NCBI GenBank assembly: GCA_050692555.1
Contig: JBOGVS010000005.1
Coordinates: 59,077 to 123,076, forward strand
DNA length: 64,000 nt
Direction of reading: 5' to 3'
DNA from: DAITPV01 sp050692555
GTDB lineage: Bacteria; Actinomycetota; UBA4738; CALAEC01
Shown: positions 43,175-51,875 of the stretch, one piece after another
Position numbering within the stretch: position 1 is the stretch's first letter
Layout of the letters: every line of letters begins with the position of its first letter
Notes under the pieces: model-generated
What the model saw: the letters and a program-made list of their open reading frames with translations, nothing else
Told to the model about the DNA's origin: nothing
The model's database searches: none
Position numbers and translations under genes: made by a program

Positions 43175-46100
43175 CTATCGGTGGCGGATCTTCGCGCAGC
43201 TCCCGAATCGGTCCTTGCCGGGTCCCCCCGTGCACCGGTCCTTGCCCGGCCCGCCCTTGATCCGGTCCTTGCCCTTGCCACCGGCCAGTCGATCCTTGCC
43301 GGCCTCGCCGAAGAGCCGGTCCTTGCCGCCCGAGCCCTTGACCCGGTCGCGGTCCCGCCCTCCAAGGATGATGTCGTCGCCGCCCATCCCGATCAGGCGA
43401 TCGCGGCCTCCCAGGCCGCAGATCAGGTCGGGGCCCTTGGTTCCTCGGATGTGGTCCCGGCCGTCGCTCCCGGGGAACTGGGTCACTCCGCTCTTCTTCT
43501 GGCCGCCCGGGCACCCCGAGGAGAACATCAGGACCTGCTGGAACGTGGGGCGGTCCTGCCACTGCATCGCCGGCACACCGAGGAGGCCCACCGATGTGTA
43601 CTGGATCTGGTCGGCTACCTCGTCGGCTTCCCAGGAAGCCGGGTCGCCCCCGAACCGGCCCTCGAGATCGGCCACCGCCTGATCAAGGCTGTCGAGGAGG
43701 GCGGTCCGGCAGGCCTCCTGCCCCCCACCGGCACCGCAGTACTGGCGGGAGAAGGGCCCCTCGACCGGAAGCCCCAGCACCGTCCGGAGATCCTTTTGGA
43801 GGTGCCCGTACCAGCCGTCGTTGAACGCGCTCCCGTTGCCGTCGAGCCCTGGGTGGTCGTCGTGCGTGTACGGCACGTTGTCGTAGGCGCCGCCGAGCAC
43901 CGGCCCGAACACCGCCTCCAGGGCTCGCTCCCACCACGCGTCCATGAGGGCCACCCCCGACTGCTGCTCGTACGCCCCGTCGCGGTCGAGGTCCCGCCGG
44001 TGGGCACCGGCCTTGTTCCAGGCGTCCAACAGCCCCACGGCCTGACGCAATCGGTCCGAGCCGGGATCACCGATCACCTGGAGCATGTACGGCAGCACCT
44101 TGTCCCCCCGAACGTCGACGGTGGCGGCGTCGCCCATGGCCTTCACCAGCTCGGTGAGGTCGACCTTTCCGTCGTTCTGGATGGCGGCCTCGATGCGGTC
44201 GTTGATGCGCTGGACCCGGTCCACCGGCGCGTACCCCCAGTTGCTGTCGGAGGACCGGAACCCGGGAGCCTGCTTGTTGTTCCAGCTGGTGATCCATCCC
44301 TTCGCCGGGCTGATGTCCTTGGGGATCTCCACGAAGTCGAGGAGCCGCTGCCACCGCGTATCGCTCCGGTCCCACACCGGGAGGTCAAGGTCCGTGCCTG
44401 GTGCCCGGACCGGGTAGGACCCCCCCAGCTCGTAGGCGATGTCCCGGTCGTCGACGTAGAACCAGTTGAAGGTGAAGTTGAACCGGGCGAACGCCCGCTG
44501 GAAGTCCTGGGCTCCGTGGATCCGGTTGGGATCCATGATCTCCACGTACGCCAGGGCAGAGTCCACCTCCCCGCCGTACGTCACCCGCTGCCGGACGAAC
44601 AGCACGGGCTTCCCGCCCACCGTCCCTCTGGCCTGGACGATCCCCCGGGTTCCCCCGCGCAGGCCGTCGGATCCCGGCAGTCCCGCGAGCTGGACCCGCT
44701 CGGTGGTCATGGTGACCAGCTGCGGGGGTCCCTGGCCGCCGCCAGACGGCTTGGCCAGCCACTGGTCGGTCCTGCTCTCGATGGGGACGCACTGGCCGTC
44801 CGCTCGGAGGTAATGCGTGCTGTTGATGGTGGGCATCCCGCCGCCGGGGACGCACAGCTCCACGACCCGGATGTCCACCTGATCACCGTCGGCCGACGTG
44901 GCGCTGTACCCATAGCCGTCGCCTCGGCCCAGCAGTACGTACAGGGAGATCCCCGGGAACCCCACACCCCGAGCCTGGAGGCCGGGGCCGTGCATGTCCA
45001 GCTCCATGAGGATCTCCGGCGACCAGTACCCCACCTGCGGCCCGAACACGGCCATGGGGTTACCGTCTTTCGACAGGCTCCGTCCGACCAGCAGCGCGTT
45101 GCTGGCGCCGCGAGGGAACATCAGCGGAATCTTCCCGAACGGGCCGTCGGCCGCGAACGGGAACGGGAACGGCCCGCTTCCCAGAGGGCCGCACGTATCG
45201 GCCACCACGTCGTCGTCGTCCTCGACGGGGCCATCGGGGACGGCCGCCGTTGAGGGATTCACCGTCCCCAGGTTGTCGTTCCAGGGGAACCGGACGTCGG
45301 TGGTCCTGGGGGCCTCGGGGTCGTCGGCCAGCCGGAGGTCGTCGAGGATGGTCCGCGCTTCCTGGCCCGTGTATCCCTCGTCCTCGAGCGCGTTCAAGAA
45401 GTCGGCGTTCCCCAGCTCCCCGCCGCCGCCCACGCCGAGGTTCCCTCCGATCAGGGAGGCCACCGCCACCGTGTCGGCGATGGTCCATTCCCTGGGCATC
45501 ACCTGAAGGGCCGGGTACTCGGCGGGGAGCCGGGATGGGTCGGCTCGCACCTGGTCGATGTACGCGTTGATGCCGGCGATGTAGTCCTTGAGGTCCTGTC
45601 TGGCCTGGTCGGCCAGGGCGGGGTCGGTGCCGGGGGGGGTCTGCTCCGCCATCGCGGTGAGCTCGGCGTCGGTGTAGTCCGCCACCTTGTACTGGTTGCA
45701 GTCCATCCGGAGGTTGGCCTCGCTGGGGCCCAGGAACTCGCTGAGGCGGCCCCGCCCGGTGTGCCGGAGGACATCCATCATGAACAGCCGGTCCTCCCCC
45801 GAGGCATAGCCCGCGCCGAACAGCGTGTCGGCCCGGGTGGTTCCATAGATGTGCGGGACCCCGAAGCCCTTGTCGCGGATGATCACGGTGCCCGGGCGCG
45901 GCGAGTACCGGACGTCCACGTCCCCGGGCCGAACCCCGAACGAGGCGTCCTTGAAGTAGTCGGTGAGGTTGCCTTCGGTGAGCCCCGGCAGCCCCTGCAC
46001 CAGGGAGTCGTACATGTCCCGCTGGTCGAGGTTGTGGGCCGGGGGGGCCTGTCCGCCCTGGATGGCCAGGAACTCATCGGTGGTGGCGTATCGCCCCTGG

Positions 46101-46249
46101 CCCGGCGGGAGGATGTTGAGGGCCACCACGCTGCGGTCCCTCTCCCGATAGGGGTTGACGGGGTCCGGAGCCGCGGAGACCGGGGCCGCCGAGGGCAGCG
46201 CCGCCACGCTCAGGAGCAGGGCGAACGCCAGCAGACGAGGCATCCTCAT
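43175..46249 (-). CDS. Secreted penicillin acylase-family Ntn hydrolase with RTX-like tail
   Basis: A 1024-residue exoenzyme. After a signal peptide (MRMPRLLAFALLLSVAALP) comes the alpha region, then the autocleavage site FPRGASNALLVG with N-terminal nucleophile Ser383, as in penicillin G acylase and N-acyl-homoserine lactone acylases. Residues about 950-1024 are RTX-like repeats ending in a Cys/basic tail. It would cleave amide bonds of an acylated substrate outside the cell; quorum-signal degradation is one possibility. ATG 46249; the frame runs on to 47485 across another gene, so that part is not used. Confidence 0.82.
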   Translation of the reverse strand: MRMPRLLAFALLLSVAALPSAAPVSAAPDPVNPYRERDRSVVALNILPPGQGRYATTDEFLAIQGGQAPPAHNLDQRDMYDSLVQGLPGLTEGNLTDYFKDASFGVRPGDVDVRYSPRPGTVIIRDKGFGVPHIYGTTRADTLFGAGYASGEDRLFMMDVLRHTGRGRLSEFLGPSEANLRMDCNQYKVADYTDAELTAMAEQTPPGTDPALADQARQDLKDYIAGINAYIDQVRADPSRLPAEYPALQVMPREWTIADTVAVASLIGGNLGVGGGGELGNADFLNALEDEGYTGQEARTILDDLRLADDPEAPRTTDVRFPWNDNLGTVNPSTAAVPDGPVEDDDDVVADTCGPLGSGPFPFPFAADGPFGKIPLMFPRGASNALLVGRSLSKDGNPMAVFGPQVGYWSPEILMELDMHGPGLQARGVGFPGISLYVLLGRGDGYGYSATSADGDQVDIRVVELCVPGGGMPTINSTHYLRADGQCVPIESRTDQWLAKPSGGGQGPPQLVTMTTERVQLAGLPGSDGLRGGTRGIVQARGTVGGKPVLFVRQRVTYGGEVDSALAYVEIMDPNRIHGAQDFQRAFARFNFTFNWFYVDDRDIAYELGGSYPVRAPGTDLDLPVWDRSDTRWQRLLDFVEIPKDISPAKGWITSWNNKQAPGFRSSDSNWGYAPVDRVQRINDRIEAAIQNDGKVDLTELVKAMGDAATVDVRGDKVLPYMLQVIGDPGSDRLRQAVGLLDAWNKAGAHRRDLDRDGAYEQQSGVALMDAWWERALEAVFGPVLGGAYDNVPYTHDDHPGLDGNGSAFNDGWYGHLQKDLRTVLGLPVEGPFSRQYCGAGGGQEACRTALLDSLDQAVADLEGRFGGDPASWEADEVADQIQYTSVGLLGVPAMQWQDRPTFQQVLMFSSGCPGGQKKSGVTQFPGSDGRDHIRGTKGPDLICGLGGRDRLIGMGGDDIILGGRDRDRVKGSGGKDRLFGEAGKDRLAGGKGKDRIKGGPGKDRCTGGPGKDRFGSCAKIRHR
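43180..43480 (-). repeat. RTX-like Lys-rich tail of the acylase
   Basis: About ten GGxGxDR units: SDGRDHIRG, KGPDLICG, GGRDRLIG, GGDDIILG, GGRDRDRVKG, then GGKDRLFG, AGKDRLAG, KGKDRIKG, PGKDRCTG, PGKDRFGSC. The final repeats have Cys and a basic end (KIRHR), as in the beta-helix protein at 10223. Confidence 0.8.
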
Positions 46250-46315
46250 CAGGAGAGGCTTCGACGGACCCTCCCCCGCGTCCTGCCCCACCCCCGTCCG
46301 GGTACGGTAGGCGCC

Positions 46316-47077
46316 ATGGTCGTCGCGAGAGCTCCATCCACAGTCCGCCGGACCGCGTTCCGGGTCATCGCGTCCTTGATGGCGGTGGCGGGGATCGGGT
46401 TCGGCCTGTTCACCGCGGTGTTCGCCTTCGTCGGGGAGGGACAGGAGATCCACGCGTTCCACAACGGCGTGGTGGCGGCTCTCCTCATCGTGCTCTCCGG
46501 ACTGCCCGCGTTGGCCGCGGCCCGGGATCCCGAACGCTCCACGAAGTGGCTGGTTCACCTGGCGGTCGTCGGCGTGGCCGGGCTCGTCACCATGATCCTG
46601 AGCCTCACCGTCGATCCGTTCACCCTCCCCGTCATCTTCCTGGTCGGGGTGCTGTGGGCGCTGCGGCCGAGCGACGAGCGACCGCTGCCCTCGGGGCGTC
46701 CCAGACCCGTGCTCCTGGTGCTGGCCCTGGCCGCGGCCGTGCCGCTGGGCGCCTACGCGCTGGGCCAGGCCGAGCTGCAACGGATCGACACTAGCGAGCA
46801 CGCCGACTTCTACCACTGGGTCGAGACGTCGTTCACCGCGGGCTCCGTCCTCCTGCTCGGACTCCTGGTCGCGGTCCGCCCCGCCGCCTATCGAGTGTCC
46901 GCCTGGGCCGGTGGGGTCACAATCGCCGTCATGGGCGCTGCCTCCCTGCTCCTCCAGGGGAAGGCGTCGGCGTTCGACACCCAGTGGGCCTGGGCCGCCC
47001 TGGCTGGAAGCGTGGCCTTCGTCGGCGTAACCGAATGGGAAGCCCGGCGAACCGAGAGGGCGGGGCGATCCGCGTGA
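46316..47077 (+). CDS. Hypothetical multi-pass membrane protein
   Basis: A 253-residue protein with about seven or eight hydrophobic segments and few charged loops (examples VIASLMAVAGIGFGLFTAV, LVHLAVVGVAGLVTMILSL, VLLLGLLVAVRP). No domain recognised. The sequence AFHNGVVAALLIVLSG and EHADFYHWVETSFTAGS contain the only His/acid clusters. Starts at ATG 46316, divergent from the acylase gene with a 66-nt gap, and is followed 40 nt later by the beta-helix-like membrane gene. Confidence 0.6.
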   Translation: MVVARAPSTVRRTAFRVIASLMAVAGIGFGLFTAVFAFVGEGQEIHAFHNGVVAALLIVLSGLPALAAARDPERSTKWLVHLAVVGVAGLVTMILSLTVDPFTLPVIFLVGVLWALRPSDERPLPSGRPRPVLLVLALAAAVPLGAYALGQAELQRIDTSEHADFYHWVETSFTAGSVLLLGLLVAVRPAAYRVSAWAGGVTIAVMGAASLLLQGKASAFDTQWAWAALAGSVAFVGVTEWEARRTERAGRSA

Positions 47078-47117
47078 GGGGTAGCTGAACGGTAAGCAGA
47101 GAAGGAGGATGGATCCG

Positions 47118-48032
47118 ATGCCAGCGAACCGAAAGACCTCGATTGGCTTGGTGGTGACCCTGGCGGCCACCATCGTGCTCGCCGGTACGTCGCCCGCGTT
47201 GGCCCAAGAAGCGACCGAACACGACAACGAGTTCGTCGTTCTCACCGGGCAGCTGGACATCCCCGAAGGCGAGACCTTCGACAGCGCCGTCATCTTCAAC
47301 GGCCCCGCGACCGTGGCGGGCACCGTCCGAGGGCCGGTCGTCTCCTTCAACGGAGACGTGGAGGTGTCGGGGACCGTCGAGGAGAGCGTGGTGTCCTTCA
47401 ACGGAACCGTCACGGTGCGCTCCGGCGCCGTGATCATGGAAGACCTGGTTACCCGAACCGAGCCCGTGATCGAGGAGGGGGCCACGATTCAGGGCGATAT
47501 CCGGCGAGAGACCTTCGATGTATTCCGGGAGCCATTCCCCTTCTGGGCTCGGTTCCTGTCATGGTTCGCGGTCACCGTGTCGCTGCTTGGCTTGGGGCTG
47601 CTGCTCCTGCTCCTGGCACCCCGGGGAGCCGATGCGGTAGCGGAAGCATGGCGAAGCGGGAAGGGGGCGACCATCGGTTGGGGGCTGATCTTCCTGGTCG
47701 GGCTCCCCTTGGTCGGGATCCTGGCCCTGATCACCCTCCTGGGAATCCCGTTCGGCATCGGCCTGCTCTTCGCCCTTGGCCTGATCTACTCGATGGGATA
47801 CGTGGCCGGCGCCTGGCTCCTCGGACGCCAATTGCTGAAGGCGCCGAGCTCCCGGGTCCTGGCGTTCTTCCTGGGGCTGGTAATCCTTCGCGCCGTGGCC
47901 CTCGTTCCGATCCTGGCGGGGATCGTTGGCGCCGTGGCCACGGTCTTCGGGCTGGGTGCGCTGATCGTGGCGGCGTGGCGAGCCGGACGCGCTGTTCGGA
48001 CTGCCGCCACAACGCAGCCCTCGACTCCCTAA
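47118..48032 (+). CDS. Secreted/membrane protein with bactofilin-like beta repeats
   Basis: A 304-residue protein. A signal peptide (MPANRKTSIGLVV ... ALAQ) leads to about 100 residues of short beta repeats (GPATVAGTVRGPVVSFNGDVEVSGTVEESVVSFNG), like the polymer-forming/bactofilin fold but extracytoplasmic, then four transmembrane helices with GLLLLLLAPRG and LPLVGILALITLLGIPFGI. I prefer ATG 47118, about 10 nt after AAGGAGG; ATG 47109 is too close to it. Such beta-repeat plus membrane proteins are widespread; function unknown. Confidence 0.65.
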   Translation: MPANRKTSIGLVVTLAATIVLAGTSPALAQEATEHDNEFVVLTGQLDIPEGETFDSAVIFNGPATVAGTVRGPVVSFNGDVEVSGTVEESVVSFNGTVTVRSGAVIMEDLVTRTEPVIEEGATIQGDIRRETFDVFREPFPFWARFLSWFAVTVSLLGLGLLLLLLAPRGADAVAEAWRSGKGATIGWGLIFLVGLPLVGILALITLLGIPFGIGLLFALGLIYSMGYVAGAWLLGRQLLKAPSSRVLAFFLGLVILRAVALVPILAGIVGAVATVFGLGALIVAAWRAGRAVRTAATTQPSTP

Positions 48033-48126
48033 CAGAGTCGAGCCACACTCACGGAGTTCCTGGTACGGGGGTTCGGTCCGCCCACGGGGCGAACCTCAGC
48101 CCTCGTTCGGGCGTCAGAACAGATGG

Positions 48127-49164
48127 ATGCCCCAGCGACGGAGCAAACCGATCGTTCAAGGGATTGCGACCTCGTTGATCGCCGCCCTTGCCTGCGCGCC
48201 TCGACCGGCCCCAGGGGACCCGACATCCCGACCGGCACTCGTGACGGGTGGGTCGATCGTGGACGCGGTCGTGAGCGATGACTCCATGTGGGTCCTCACA
48301 TGCGATCGGGCGTGCGGCGGAGAAGCGCGCGAGAGTGCAGGCCGTGCCGTGCACATCGACCCCGGAACGGGTGGGGTATTGGGGTCGGTGCCCGTTTCAG
48401 CGCCTCAGGCAATCGCTGCGGGAGAGGGAGCAGTCTGGGTCGCGACCTTCTGGGAAGACACGGTAATCCGAATTGATCCGACCACGTACAGGGTAGCTGC
48501 GAGGACTCATCTCCTCCTACCATTCGAGGTCGCTGCGGGTGACCACCGATTCCTTCCCTTCGACATTGCTGCCGGAGAAGGGGGCGTTTGGGTGACGAGC
48601 GGCCGCGGCGCAATCGCTCGCATCGATCCTCAGAGGAACCAAGTCGAGGCAACCATTGTCACCTCTCCCCAGCTGGCAGGGCATGTCACCTCAGGCGAAG
48701 AAGCCGTGTGGGTCGTCGGAGATCTGGGAGTTAGCCGCATTGATCCTTCCACCAATGAAGTTGTTGCTGGGGTCGAGGTGGATTCAGCCGAGAGGCGTCT
48801 GGCGATCGACCAGGTCGCGGTCGCTGCTGGCTCCGTCTGGGCGAGTGGCACGTGGGCGGAGTCACGCGGAAGCCCGCCGGACTACGTCTTGACCGATCAG
48901 GGTGGAGTTGTGCACATCGAGCCGAGCACGAACGGAGTCATCGGGGAAGCCTCGGTTCCCGGAGGAAGCCAACTTCTCTGGAACAGCGAGGAAGTCTGGA
49001 CGATCAATCAGGACGGCTCGCGGGTCTCGCCGATCGATTCAGAAACGACCGCTTTCGGAAAGACGATCGAGGCCCCACCGGACCGTCGGTTCGTGGCCGT
49101 GACTCGAGATTCCCTCTGGGTCATCGGCACAGACGGGAAGCTAAGAGCACTCCGGGGAAACTGA
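48127..49164 (+). CDS. Predicted lipoprotein with beta-propeller repeats (virginiamycin B lyase-like)
   Basis: A 345-residue protein. Lipobox SLIAALAC at residues about 16-23. The rest is built from about seven 40-residue repeats with GEGAVWVATFWEDTVIRIDPTTYRVAA and GVWVTSGRGAIARIDPQRNQVEA, the VWV...RIDP pattern of Vgb/YVTN propellers. It could be a surface binding protein or lyase; no catalytic His cluster is evident. Codon usage is slightly less GC-biased than its neighbours. No operon partner; the next gene is convergent with a 5-nt gap. Confidence 0.65.
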   Translation: MPQRRSKPIVQGIATSLIAALACAPRPAPGDPTSRPALVTGGSIVDAVVSDDSMWVLTCDRACGGEARESAGRAVHIDPGTGGVLGSVPVSAPQAIAAGEGAVWVATFWEDTVIRIDPTTYRVAARTHLLLPFEVAAGDHRFLPFDIAAGEGGVWVTSGRGAIARIDPQRNQVEATIVTSPQLAGHVTSGEEAVWVVGDLGVSRIDPSTNEVVAGVEVDSAERRLAIDQVAVAAGSVWASGTWAESRGSPPDYVLTDQGGVVHIEPSTNGVIGEASVPGGSQLLWNSEEVWTINQDGSRVSPIDSETTAFGKTIEAPPDRRFVAVTRDSLWVIGTDGKLRALRGN

Positions 49165-49169
49165 CCCAG

Positions 49170-51797
49170 TCACCCATCCGACTCACCCCGGGCCAGACGC
49201 ACGGCATCCTCCAGGCTCATGGCCCGTCCTTCATCCCATGCCTTCCGGGCCGTCTCCTCTGGAAGGTGCGCCCGGGCCTCGTCCGCCGGATCGCCTTCGA
49301 GCAACCCCGCGAACCCGCCGGGAGGGCCACCGACGCGTTCCTTGACGGATTCGAAGGCGCCTGCCAGGCGAATGGCATCCTCGTGGCGGCCCTCCCACGT
49401 TGCCAGGAACGCCAGGTCGATGAGGGCGATGCCGGCCCCGGTCTGGTTGTCGACCTCGAGGAACAGGTCCAGGGACTCGAGCGCGGTGGACCGGGCGTCC
49501 TCCCGGTGGCCCAGGCGGCCGTGGGCGAACGCCAGCCAGACCAGATCGAAGGCCAGATGCAAGCGATCCCCCATCCGCCGCCAGATGGCCACGACCTCCT
49601 CCAGCCGTGCCAACACGGCTTCCCACCGGCCGGCTTCGGCATCGGGGATCACCAGCATCGCCTGGGCCTGGGCAACCCCCCGCTCGTCGCCGGCCCGGCG
49701 GAACAGCTCGAGGCTCTCATCGAGCAAGCGGACGGCAGACTCGATGTCCTCCCCGGCAAGGACGAACGACAGGTTGTACAGGGCTTCCGCGATCCGGGCC
49801 GGATCGCCGAGCTCCCGCTCGATGGGCACGGCTTGCTCATAGAAGGCCCCGGCCCCTTCGCGGTCCTTCTGCCACCAGGCGATCCCCCCCGCAGCGATCA
49901 GGGCCTTGGCCCTCGCGGACGTCTTGCCCTGGCCGGAAGGCATGGCCAGGATCTCCTCGAACCATCGCCGCCCCTCGGCCAGGTGGCCTCGCTGCTGCCA
50001 GAACCGCCACAGGGCCCCGGCCGCTTCCTGGGCCCGCTCGGCGTCCCCGGCCTCGATGGCCCACCGGAGGGCCGCCCGGATGTTGGGATGCTCCACCTCG
50101 CACCGGTCCAGCCACTCAGCCTGGTCGTCGGCGGTGAGGTGCGGCTCGGCTTCCAGAGCCAGGTCCAGGAAGTGCTCCCCGTGGCGCCGGCGTACGGCTT
50201 CGAGGTCGCCGCCGGCCCGCAGCCGTTCCAGGGCGAAGTCCCGGATGGTCTCCAGCATGGCGAACCGGGGATGTCCGTTGGGGTCGGTCCGGCGGACCAG
50301 CGACTTGTCGACCAGGGAGGTCAGTCCTTCCAACGGGTCCAGGCCTAGGTCCCGGGGGTCGCTCACCGCTTCGGCCGTCTCGAGCGTCCACCCTCCGGTG
50401 AACACCGCCAGCCGAGCGAACAGCGCTCGCTCGGCCTCGTCGAGGAGGTCGTGGCTCCAGGCGATGGCCCCTCGAAGGGTCCGCTGGCGCTCGGGGAGGG
50501 TCCGGGCCCCCGAGGTGAGGATGGACAGGCTCTGTTCCAGCCGAGGGAGCATCTGTTGCGGCGTTAGGACCTTGGTCCGGGTGGCTGCCAGCTCGATCGC
50601 CAGGGGCAGTCCGTCCAGCCGGGCGGTGATCTGCGCCACAGCCGGGGCGTTCTCCTCCGTCACCCGGAACCCCGGCTGAACCGCCAGGGCCCGTTCGGTG
50701 AAGAGCTGGACGGCCTCGAAGCGGCCAAGCGTCAGGACGTCCGGGGACTGCGCCGGATCGGGTTGTCCCAGCGGTGGCACCTCATACTCCTGTTCCCCGC
50801 GGATGGACAGCACCACCCGGGACGTGGCCAGCACCTTCAGCTTCGGGGCCCCGGTCAGGAGTCCCTCGATGACCCGGGCCGCCTCGGCGACCTGCTCGAA
50901 GTTGTCGACCACCAGGAGGAGCTCCTTGTCCCTCACGTGATCCTTGACGGCGTCGAGGATGGGGCGTTCGGGCTCCTCCGGGACCCCCAGGGCCTGAGCC
51001 AGCGACGACGGAACCAGGGCGGTGTCGATCACGGAGGAAAGGTCCACGAAGAACGCACCATCCCGGTACTCGGTGAGCGTCTCCGCAGCAATCTGGAGCG
51101 CCAACCGGGTCTTCCCCGTCCCCCCGGCGCCGGTCAGGGTGAGCATCCGGGTCCGGCCCAGGAGCCGCTGCACCGCCGCCATTTCCTCCTCGCGGCCCAC
51201 GAACGAGGTCAGCTGCTCCGGCAGGTTGTTCGGCCGGGCGTCCAGGGTCCGGGGCGGTGGAAAATCGGGCGAGAGACCATCGATCACCAGGCCGTGGAGG
51301 CGGATCGGCTGGTCGAGATCCTTGAGGCGATGCTCTCCGAGATCCCGGAGCGAGACCCCGTCCGGGAGGGCGTGCTCCACCAGCCCCCGGGTGGCCCCCG
51401 AGACGATGACCTGGCCGCCGTGAGCAGCCGAGGCGATCCGGGCCGCCCGGTTCACGTCGAGGCCCACGTAGTTGTCCCCCCCAGGGATCCCCTCGCCGGT
51501 GTGGATGCCCATCCGAACCGGAACGGGAGCGTCCGGGGACCAGTCGTGCGAGGCGAGACCGCGCTGAGCGGCCACGGCAGCCCGGACGGCTCCCACCGGG
51601 GTGGGGAAGACCACGAAGAAGGAGTCGCCCTCGGTGCTGACCTCCACTCCCCCGCCCGCGGCGATGGCCCGGCGAACGATCTCCGCATGGCGGTCCCGTG
51701 CCGGGGCGTACCGATCCCCGAGCTCCTGGATCAGCCGGGTAGAGCCCTCGATGTCGGTGAACAGGAAGGTGACGGTCCCCATCGGCAGCTCGGCCAT
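49170..51797 (-). CDS. Adenylate/guanylate cyclase domain-ATPase-TPR regulator
   Basis: An 875-residue protein of the actinobacterial class III cyclase-AAA type. Residues 8-170 form the cyclase domain: metal Asp15 (FLFTDIEGSTR) and Asp58 (STEGDSFFVVF), and Asn116/Arg120 (DVNRAARI). The NB-ARC-like ATPase has P-loop LTGAGGTGKT (221-230) and LLLVVDNFE. Beyond about 520 come tetratricopeptide-like helical repeats. It may couple nucleotide second messenger production to a signal sensed by the TPR part. Start ATG 51797; upstream open frame lies in the SDR gene. Confidence 0.85.
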   Translation of the reverse strand: MAELPMGTVTFLFTDIEGSTRLIQELGDRYAPARDRHAEIVRRAIAAGGGVEVSTEGDSFFVVFPTPVGAVRAAVAAQRGLASHDWSPDAPVPVRMGIHTGEGIPGGDNYVGLDVNRAARIASAAHGGQVIVSGATRGLVEHALPDGVSLRDLGEHRLKDLDQPIRLHGLVIDGLSPDFPPPRTLDARPNNLPEQLTSFVGREEEMAAVQRLLGRTRMLTLTGAGGTGKTRLALQIAAETLTEYRDGAFFVDLSSVIDTALVPSSLAQALGVPEEPERPILDAVKDHVRDKELLLVVDNFEQVAEAARVIEGLLTGAPKLKVLATSRVVLSIRGEQEYEVPPLGQPDPAQSPDVLTLGRFEAVQLFTERALAVQPGFRVTEENAPAVAQITARLDGLPLAIELAATRTKVLTPQQMLPRLEQSLSILTSGARTLPERQRTLRGAIAWSHDLLDEAERALFARLAVFTGGWTLETAEAVSDPRDLGLDPLEGLTSLVDKSLVRRTDPNGHPRFAMLETIRDFALERLRAGGDLEAVRRRHGEHFLDLALEAEPHLTADDQAEWLDRCEVEHPNIRAALRWAIEAGDAERAQEAAGALWRFWQQRGHLAEGRRWFEEILAMPSGQGKTSARAKALIAAGGIAWWQKDREGAGAFYEQAVPIERELGDPARIAEALYNLSFVLAGEDIESAVRLLDESLELFRRAGDERGVAQAQAMLVIPDAEAGRWEAVLARLEEVVAIWRRMGDRLHLAFDLVWLAFAHGRLGHREDARSTALESLDLFLEVDNQTGAGIALIDLAFLATWEGRHEDAIRLAGAFESVKERVGGPPGGFAGLLEGDPADEARAHLPEETARKAWDEGRAMSLEDAVRLARGESDG

Positions 51798-51875
51798 GAG
51801 GGAAGCAATGTAGCGCGTCCGGCGCCGGGCTCCGATGTGCCTATGCTGGCCAGTTCCAGGACGATGGGAGGGAAC

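Noticed and set aside
46250..47485. 412-codon upstream extension of the acylase frame
   Set aside because: Runs through the opposite strand of the membrane protein genes; the signal peptide at 46249 marks the true start.
48069..48101. Hairpin with GGTTCG/CGAACC arms after the bactofilin-like gene
   Set aside because: Only a six-base stem with a long loop and no T tract; not enough for a terminator call.
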